In this document: piece by piece, positions 21,172 through 26,416 of the stretch
Layout: each line of letters begins with the position of its first letter
Position numbering within the stretch: position 1 is the first letter of the stretch
Assembly (NCBI GenBank): GCA_035499735.1
Contig: DATJYC010000061.1
Coordinates: forward strand, 1 to 26,416
Source: VBDM01 sp035499735
GTDB taxonomy: Bacteria > Pseudomonadota > Gammaproteobacteria > Burkholderiales > SG8-39
Direction: 5' to 3'
Length of the DNA: 26,416 nucleotides
Translations under genes and position numbers: made by a program
Notes under the pieces: generated by a model
Database searches by the model: none
What the model saw: only the letters and a program-made list of their open reading frames with translations
Told to the model about the DNA's origin: nothing

Positions 21172-23271
21172 ATGCTCGCGCCCGCCAAGAAAGCTTCCGA
21201 ACGCCGTGTCGTGCGCGCCGCCTGCCCGCACGACTGCCCCGACACCTGCGCGCTCAGGGTCACCGTCGAGAACGGCGTCGCGGTCAAGGTCGAGGGAGCG
21301 CGGGACCATCCCTTCACCGCTGGCACGCTGTGCACCAAGGTCTCGAGGTATCTCGAGCGCACCTACAGCAAGGACCGCGTGCTCTTCCCGCAGAGGCGGG
21401 TGGGCCCGAAGGGCCGGCGCGAGTTCGTGCGTATCTCGTGGGACGAGGCGCTCGACGCCATCGCCGGGAAGTTCCGCGCCATCGAGGCGGATGATCCGCA
21501 GGGAATCCTCCCTTACGACTACGCCGGCACGATGGGCTACGTACAGTGGCACTCGATGGGCCGGCGCTTCTTCCATCGCCTCGGCGCGTCGCGGCTGGAC
21601 CGCACCATCTGCTCCTCCGCCGGCAAGGCCGGCGCACAGATCACCGTCGGTGGATCGCTCGGCATGGACCCGGAGCGCTTCGAGGAGGCGAGGCTGATCC
21701 TCGTCTGGGGCTCGAACCCGGTCGTCTCGAACCTGCACATGTGGTCGCGCGCGCAGGAGGCGAAGCGCCGCGGCGCCAGGCTGATCGCGATCGATCCCTA
21801 CCGCAGCCTGACCGCGGAGAAATGCCACGAGCACCTCGCGATCCTGCCCGGCACCGACGCGGCGCTCGCGCTCGCGATGATGCACGTGATCATCGGCGAG
21901 AAGCGCTACGACGCGGACTACGTCGAGCGGTACACCCTCGGCTTCGAGCCGCTGCGCGAGCGGGTGAAGGACTATGCGCCGCAGGCGGCGGCGGAGATCA
22001 CGGGGCTTCCGGCGGAACGCATCGTCGCGCTCGCGCGCGAATACGCGGGGACGCGTCCCGCGGCGATCAGGCTCAACTACGGCCTGCAGCGGCACGCGGG
22101 CGGCGGCATGGCGGTGCGGACGATCTTCTGCCTGCCCGCGCTCACCGGCGCCTGGCGCGATCCCGCCGGCGGCGCGGTGCTCGGCACCTCGGGATTTTAC
22201 GGAATGAACGACGCCGGCCTCGAGCGGCCCGACCTGCTCGAGCTGTCGCGCTGCCCGAACCCGCGCACCGTCAACATGGTCGCGATCGGCGACGCGCTGC
22301 TCGGAGCGAGGCCGCCGATCCGCGCGCTCTATGTCTACAACTCCAATCCGGTCGCGGTCGCGCCCGACTCGGGCAAGGTCGTTCGCGGCTTCGCGCGCGA
22401 GGACCTGTTCACCGTGGTGCACGAGCAGTTCTTCACCGACACCTGCGACTACGCCGACATCGTGCTGCCGGCGACGACCCAGCTCGAGCACTGGGATGTC
22501 CACACCGGCTACGGGCACCTCTACGTCATGGCGAACAGCCCGGCGATCGCGCCGCTTGGCGAGGCGCTGCCGAACAGCGAGGCCTTCCGCAGGCTCGCCG
22601 CGCGCATGGGCTTCACCGAGGAGTGCTTCCTCGACTCCGACGAGGACCTCTGCCGCCAGGCGATCGAATCGTCGAAGCCCTCGATGCGCGGCATCGAATG
22701 GGAGTCGCTGAAGGAGAAGGGCTGGCAGCGCCTGAACCTGCCCGGGCGCTTCGCGCCCTTCGCGCAGGGGAACTTCGCCACGCCCTCCGGGAAGTGCGAG
22801 TTCTACAGCGAGACCGCGAAGGCGATGGGGATGGACCCGCTCCCGGGCTTCGTGCCGCCGCGCGAGTCGGCGCGGTCCAACCCGGGCCTCGCGTCGCGCT
22901 ATCCCCTCGCGATGATCTCGCCGCCGAACCGGCACTTCCTCAATTCGTCCTTCGCCAACATGCGCTTCGCCGTCGCCGAGGCGAAGGAGCCCAGCCTGGA
23001 CATGAGCGCGGCGGACGCCGCGGCGCGGGGCATCGCCGACGGCGACGCGGTGCGCGTCTTCAACGACCGCGGCTCGTTCATCGCGCGCGCCCGTGTCGGG
23101 CGCAAGGCGCGCGCGGGCGTCGTGGTCGCGCTCTCGGTGTGGTGGAAGAAGCTCACCGCGGACGGCCGCAACGCCAACGAGGTCACGTCGCAATCGATCA
23201 CCGACGTCGGTCGGGGCGCGACCTTCTACGACTGCCTCGTCGAGGTCGAGCGCGCGGCGGGACATGGCTGA
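21172..23271 (+). CDS. Molybdopterin-dependent oxidoreductase (DMSO reductase superfamily) with one [4Fe-4S] cluster
   Basis: This 699-residue catalytic subunit carries a bis-MGD molybdenum or tungsten cofactor. The N-terminal cluster motif is CPHDCPDTC (Cys18, 22, 26) with the fourth Cys at about 54 in GTLCTKVSRYLER. The segment LDRTICSSAGKAG around Cys147 is where the metal ligand is expected. Cofactor-binding segments include ILVWGSNPVVSNLHMWS, AILPGTDAALALAMMH and a C-terminal molydop-binding domain (LAMISPPNRHFLNSSFANM, VRVFNDRGSF). No Tat signal exists, so it is cytoplasmic, and no electron-transfer subunit is adjacent. The motif set fits the formate dehydrogenase/BisC-like soluble group, but the substrate is unknown. 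The 3' end overlaps pncA by 8 bp. Confidence 0.9.
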   Translation: MLAPAKKASERRVVRAACPHDCPDTCALRVTVENGVAVKVEGARDHPFTAGTLCTKVSRYLERTYSKDRVLFPQRRVGPKGRREFVRISWDEALDAIAGKFRAIEADDPQGILPYDYAGTMGYVQWHSMGRRFFHRLGASRLDRTICSSAGKAGAQITVGGSLGMDPERFEEARLILVWGSNPVVSNLHMWSRAQEAKRRGARLIAIDPYRSLTAEKCHEHLAILPGTDAALALAMMHVIIGEKRYDADYVERYTLGFEPLRERVKDYAPQAAAEITGLPAERIVALAREYAGTRPAAIRLNYGLQRHAGGGMAVRTIFCLPALTGAWRDPAGGAVLGTSGFYGMNDAGLERPDLLELSRCPNPRTVNMVAIGDALLGARPPIRALYVYNSNPVAVAPDSGKVVRGFAREDLFTVVHEQFFTDTCDYADIVLPATTQLEHWDVHTGYGHLYVMANSPAIAPLGEALPNSEAFRRLAARMGFTEECFLDSDEDLCRQAIESSKPSMRGIEWESLKEKGWQRLNLPGRFAPFAQGNFATPSGKCEFYSETAKAMGMDPLPGFVPPRESARSNPGLASRYPLAMISPPNRHFLNSSFANMRFAVAEAKEPSLDMSAADAAARGIADGDAVRVFNDRGSFIARARVGRKARAGVVVALSVWWKKLTADGRNANEVTSQSITDVGRGATFYDCLVEVERAAGHG

Positions 23272-23902
23272 CAAGATCAGGCCTGGCGCCGCCGACGCGC
23301 TCATCGTGGTCGACGTGCAGAACGACTTCTGCCCGGGCGGAAGGCTCGCGGTGCAGAAGGGCGACGAAGTGGTGCCGCTCGTGAACGCGCTCGCGAAGCA
23401 TTTCGAGAACGTGGTGCTCACGCAGGACTGGCACCCCGCGGGCCACCTGTCCTTCGCCACCTCGCACCCGGGCACCCGGCCCTTCGACTCGATAGCGCTC
23501 CCGTACGGCGAGCAGGTGCTCTGGCCAGATCACTGCGTGCAGGGAAGCGACGGCGCCGCGCTGCGCAAGGACCTCGCCGTACCGCACGCCCAGCTCGTGG
23601 TGCGCAAGGGCTGGCGCCGGGACGTCGACAGCTATTCCGCCTTCCTCGAGGCCGACCGCAGGAGCCGCACCGGCCTCGAAGGCTATCTCGACGAGCGCGG
23701 CATCGGGCGCGTGTTCGTGTGCGGCCTCGCGACCGATTTCTGCGTGGCCTGGACCGCCCTCGACGCCCGCAAGCTCAAGTTCGACTGCGCGGTGGTCGAG
23801 GACGCCTGCCGCGCGATCGACATGCAGGGGTCGCTCGAGGCGGCCTGGGAGAAGATGAAGAAGGCCGGGGTGGAGCGGATCCAGTCCCGCGATATCGCCT
23901 AG
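23264..23902 (+). CDS. pncA: Nicotinamidase (PncA)
   Basis: This 212-residue cytoplasmic enzyme deamidates nicotinamide to nicotinate for NAD salvage. The isochorismatase-like fold has the triad Asp17 (VVDVQNDFCPGG), Lys115 (VRKGW) and Cys160 (LATDFCV). Metal ligands are Asp55 and His57 in TQDWHPAGH and His90 in WPDHCVQGS. The segment DSYSAFLE is also characteristic. The ATG at 23264 lies 8 bp inside the oxidoreductase gene, pointing to translational coupling. The pairing of an NAD-salvage amidase with a molybdoenzyme is not a known functional link and may be only operon packing. Confidence 0.95.
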   Translation: MADKIRPGAADALIVVDVQNDFCPGGRLAVQKGDEVVPLVNALAKHFENVVLTQDWHPAGHLSFATSHPGTRPFDSIALPYGEQVLWPDHCVQGSDGAALRKDLAVPHAQLVVRKGWRRDVDSYSAFLEADRRSRTGLEGYLDERGIGRVFVCGLATDFCVAWTALDARKLKFDCAVVEDACRAIDMQGSLEAAWEKMKKAGVERIQSRDIA

Positions 23903-23940
23903 TATTCGATCTGCATCGTGAACTCAAAAGGAGGAGTGGC

Positions 23941-24336
23941 ATGAAGAAGACGAAGCTGTTGTTTCTTGGGGGCGTCGCTGCCGTGTTCGCGGCAGGCGTG
24001 CTCTACGCGCAGGCCCCCGGCCTCAAGCGTACCGAGTTGCAGGACCGGGACTCGAGCATCCCGGGCAAGCACGTGGTGCAGGCGCGTGTCGAGTTCGATC
24101 CGGGCGCGGGGATCGGCAGGCACACGCACCCCGGCGACGAGATCAGCGTGGTTCTCGAAGGCTCGCTGCAGCTCGAAGTCGACGGGCAGCCGCCCAGGAT
24201 CATCAAGGCCGGCGAGGCGTTCTTCGTTCCCGCGGGTACGATCCACGCCGGGAGGAACCACGGCACCGGAAAGGGGGTCGTGCTCGCGACCTACGTCGTC
24301 GAGAAGGGCAAGCCGGTCGCGACGATGGTGAAATAG
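23941..24336 (+). CDS. Periplasmic cupin-domain protein
   Basis: This 131-residue protein has a Sec signal (KKTKLLFLGGVAAVFAAGVLYAQA). A single small beta-barrel cupin follows. Cupin motif 1 is GRHTHPGDEISVVLEGSLQL, with metal ligands His61, His63 and Glu67. Motif 2 is FFVPAGTIHAGRN, with His102. The site can hold Fe, Mn or Zn, and the reaction is not predictable. The ribosome-binding site AAAGGAGGAG is very strong, suggesting high expression. It sits 38 bp after pncA and is followed by a good terminator, so it ends this transcription unit or forms its own. Confidence 0.9.
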   Translation: MKKTKLLFLGGVAAVFAAGVLYAQAPGLKRTELQDRDSSIPGKHVVQARVEFDPGAGIGRHTHPGDEISVVLEGSLQLEVDGQPPRIIKAGEAFFVPAGTIHAGRNHGTGKGVVLATYVVEKGKPVATMVK

Positions 24337-24354
24337 ACGGCCGGTTCCGCGGGT

Positions 24355-24387
24355 CGGCAGCGCCGAAAGGCGTTGCCGATTTTGTTT
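24355..24387 (+). terminator. Rho-independent terminator after the cupin gene
   Basis: A 10-bp stem (CGGCAGCGCC with GGCGTTGCCG, one G-U pair) is capped by a GAAA tetraloop and followed by ATTTTGTTT. It begins 18 bp after the cupin stop and its T-tract ends 8 bp before the next start codon. Confidence 0.8.
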
Positions 24388-24395
24388 GAACTCCC

Positions 24396-25166
24396 ATGAA
24401 CCGCGTGCGCAACTGGCTCGCTTCCCGCAAGGCGATCGAGATTGTCGAGGAGGACGGCGTGCGCGTGCTCCAGATCGGCGGCGACGCCATCCAGAGCGCG
24501 ATGCGCCTTTCCGCGCCCGACGCGATCGAGCTCGACTACGTGCGCGCGATGATGGCGTTCCTGCTGTTTTGCCCTGCGCCGCGCGACGTCCTCATGGTGG
24601 GGCTGGGCGCAGGCTCGATGGCGCGCTTCGTCCATGCGCGCATGCCGGGGACGCGGGTCACCGTCGTGGAGATCAATCCCGGCGTCGTCACGGTCGCGCG
24701 CAGGTACTTCGGCTTTCCCGGGGAGGACGAGCGCCTCGAAGTCGTCATCGACGAAGGCGCCCACGCGGTCGGGCAGCGCCCGGCGGGCTGTGACGTGCTG
24801 GTGGTGGACGGCTTCGTCGACGGCCGCGTCGCGGGCAGCCTGTGCACGCGGTCCTTCTACGATTCGGCTTTCGCCGCGCTGCGCCCGCAGGGCGTGATGG
24901 TCGCCAACTTCATGGCCGACGACGGCAGGCTCGAGCGCCATTGCGCGCGCATCGAGAAGTCCTTCAGACGTCCGCCTGCGCTGCTCCTCGCCGAGGAGCG
25001 CGACAACCTCATCGCGTTCGCGCCCAAGGGCGGGCCGAGGCGGCTCGCCTGGTCCGTGCTGAGGGGCCGCGCGCGGCGCGCCCGCGCCCTGGGCCTGCGG
25101 CTCGAGGAGTGCCTCGCGCCGCTCAAGGAGCGCAATTCCGGAAACGATCGTTACCTCGAGGTCTGA
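24396..25166 (+). CDS. Spermidine-synthase-like (SpeE fold) protein, polyamine function doubtful
   Basis: This 256-residue protein has a Rossmann fold of the polyamine aminopropyltransferase type. The nucleotide-binding loop is LMVGLGAGSMARFV at about 66-79, the acidic strand end is TVVEINPGVVTVARRYF (Glu92), and DVLVVDGFVDG lies at 133-143. True SpeE has GGGDG in the first loop, whose Asp binds the aminopropyl donor. Here that Asp is Ala (GLGAGS), and the N-terminal beta domain is very short. It is therefore probably one of the many SpeE-like proteins of unknown reaction. The ATG lies 8 bp after a terminator T-tract and has no Shine-Dalgarno. The permease gene starts immediately after its stop. 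Confidence 0.8.
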   Translation: MNRVRNWLASRKAIEIVEEDGVRVLQIGGDAIQSAMRLSAPDAIELDYVRAMMAFLLFCPAPRDVLMVGLGAGSMARFVHARMPGTRVTVVEINPGVVTVARRYFGFPGEDERLEVVIDEGAHAVGQRPAGCDVLVVDGFVDGRVAGSLCTRSFYDSAFAALRPQGVMVANFMADDGRLERHCARIEKSFRRPPALLLAEERDNLIAFAPKGGPRRLAWSVLRGRARRARALGLRLEECLAPLKERNSGNDRYLEV

Positions 25167-26416
25167 ATGTCCGCATCCGATCAGAAGAGCACCGGCCCTT
25201 CGCAGATCCTCTCGCTCGGCGACGCCACCGCGATCATCGTCGGACTCATCATCGGCGCCGGCATCTTCAAGGCGCCGTCAACGGTCGCCGGTGCGAGCGG
25301 CGGCGAAGCCGCCATGGTCGCCTGCTGGATCGCCGGCGGCGTGCTGTCGTTCATCGGCGCGATGTGCTACGCCGAGCTCGCTACCGCCTACCCGAGCGTC
25401 GGCGGCGAATACCATTTCATCGGCCGAGCCTTCGGCCGCCGACCCGCCTTCTTCTATGCGTGGGCGCGCATGACGGTGATCGTGGCCGGCTCGATCGCGG
25501 TGTTCGCCTTCGTCTTCGGCGACTATTGCGCGCGGCTGTTCAGCCTGGGCGAGCACTCCTCGCCGATCTACGCCGTGCTCATCGTGGTCATCCTCACCGT
25601 CGTCAACATCGTCGGGCTGAAGGCCGGCAAGACCACCCAGAACGTGTTCACGGCACTCCTGGTTCTGGGATTGGTGATCGTGCTGTCGGTCGGGTTGACC
25701 ATGGAGCCGGGCGCGCCGACCGCCGCGGCGCAGCCCGCGCCTTCGGCGACTTCCTGGTCGGGAATCGGCCTCGCCATGATCTTCGTGCTTTTCACCTATG
25801 GGGGCTGGAACGACGGCGCCTACATTTCGGCCGAGGTGCGCCACCGCGAGCGCAACATGTCGCGCGCCCTGTTCCTCTCCATCGGCCTCGTGACCGCGCT
25901 CTACGTGCTGGTCAACCTCGCCTACGTGAACGGCCTCGGCTTCTCGGCGGTGGCGAAGTCGGACGCGGTCGCCGCAGACCTGCTGGCGCGCGCCTGGGGA
26001 GTGGCGGGCGAGAAGCTGATCAGCGTCCTGGTGGCGCTTGCCACCCTCACCTCGATCAACGGCTCGATGATCGTCGGAGCACGCTCGAACTACGCGCTCG
26101 GGCGCGAGTGGCCGCTCCTGCGCTGGCTGGGGCACTGGGACGAGGCGAGCAGCTCCCCGCGCAACGCCTACGTCGTGCAGGCCGCGATTGCGCTCGCGCT
26201 GGTCGGCCTCGGGACGATACAGCGCAAGGGCTTCCAGACGCTGGTGGATTTCACCGCTCCTGTGTTCTGGACTTTCTTCCTGCTCACGGGCGTGTCGCTC
26301 TTCGTACTGCGCGCGAGGAACCCGGACGCCCCCAGACCTTACCGCGTCCCGCTGTACCCGCTCACGCCGGCGATCTTCGTGGCGAGCTGCGCGTACATGC
26401 TCTATTCGAGCCTGGC
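25167..26416 (+). CDS. APC-family amino acid permease, C-terminus cut by the window edge
   Basis: The frame is open from the ATG at 25167 to the right edge, giving 416 residues of an inner-membrane carrier. The first helix holds the APC substrate-binding motif IIVGLIIGAGIFKAP, followed by GGVLSFIGAMCYAELATAYPSVGGEY, typical of LAT/APC amino acid transporters. Later helices include MIFVLFTYGGWNDGAYISAE and TLTSINGSMIVGARSNYALGRE. At least ten helices are visible. The substrate amino acid or polyamine cannot be specified. The ATG directly follows the TGA of the SpeE-like gene with no gap, so the two are likely translated together, which might hint at polyamine or amine transport. Confidence 0.92.
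   Translation, partial: MSASDQKSTGPSQILSLGDATAIIVGLIIGAGIFKAPSTVAGASGGEAAMVACWIAGGVLSFIGAMCYAELATAYPSVGGEYHFIGRAFGRRPAFFYAWARMTVIVAGSIAVFAFVFGDYCARLFSLGEHSSPIYAVLIVVILTVVNIVGLKAGKTTQNVFTALLVLGLVIVLSVGLTMEPGAPTAAAQPAPSATSWSGIGLAMIFVLFTYGGWNDGAYISAEVRHRERNMSRALFLSIGLVTALYVLVNLAYVNGLGFSAVAKSDAVAADLLARAWGVAGEKLISVLVALATLTSINGSMIVGARSNYALGREWPLLRWLGHWDEASSSPRNAYVVQAAIALALVGLGTIQRKGFQTLVDFTAPVFWTFFLLTGVSLFVLRARNPDAPRPYRVPLYPLTPAIFVASCAYMLYSSL

Noticed and set aside
20116..23475. A 1119-codon open frame on the minus strand
   Set aside because: It runs antisense to four well-supported genes (an MFS tail, an esterase, a molybdoenzyme and pncA). Its composition is Arg/Ala/Gly/His-rich without motifs, as expected of high-GC shadow frames.

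Overview
The window is very GC-rich, densely packed chromosomal DNA from a Gram-negative proteobacterium. The best guess is a betaproteobacterium (Burkholderiales or a relative). This rests on a DUF3301 protein, a DUF6279 lipoprotein, an Fpr-type ferredoxin-NADP reductase ending in Tyr-Trp, a stand-alone SWIB protein and many lipoprotein, Sec and Tat signals. No rRNA, tRNA, CRISPR, transposase, integrase or phage gene is visible. 26 protein genes are supported; two are cut by the window edges. No gap between genes exceeds about 230 bp.

Left part (1-5317): the 3' end of a DapA-family gene converges on a di-haem cytochrome c peroxidase with a good Fur-box match upstream. Next comes a minus-strand operon of a cyclopropane-fatty-acid-synthase-like methyltransferase, a DHCR24/DWARF1-like FAD oxidoreductase and an ADHFE1-type iron alcohol dehydrogenase (hydroxyacid-oxoacid transhydrogenase). 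The methyltransferase/oxidoreductase pair resembles the actinobacterial pair that makes 10-methyl branched fatty acids. It is the most interesting system in the window.

Middle (5435-18343): a periplasmic ankyrin protein overlaps an MFS transporter; then a small unknown protein, an ATP-dependent DNA ligase with a DUF423 membrane protein, and a MaoC-like dehydratase. A lipoprotein with eight CXXCH haem motifs plus HEAT and TPR repeats follows. A tightly coupled operon (DUF3301, fpr, DUF6279 lipoprotein, TlpA-like thioredoxin) has every junction made by a GTGA overlap. After it come a Tat-exported transglutaminase-like protein, an alpha/beta hydrolase apparently starting at CTG, and two exported repeat proteins.

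Right part (18344-26416): an intergenic stretch made almost wholly of five consecutive hairpins separates a TPR gene from a SWIB-domain gene. Then come an MFS transporter with an HSL-type esterase, a molybdopterin oxidoreductase overlapping a nicotinamidase (pncA), and a periplasmic cupin ending in a strong terminator. A spermidine-synthase-like protein and an APC amino-acid permease that runs off the end complete the window.

Most of the window is housekeeping or accessory metabolism and envelope redox functions. Regulatory calls are by eye and are weaker than the gene calls.
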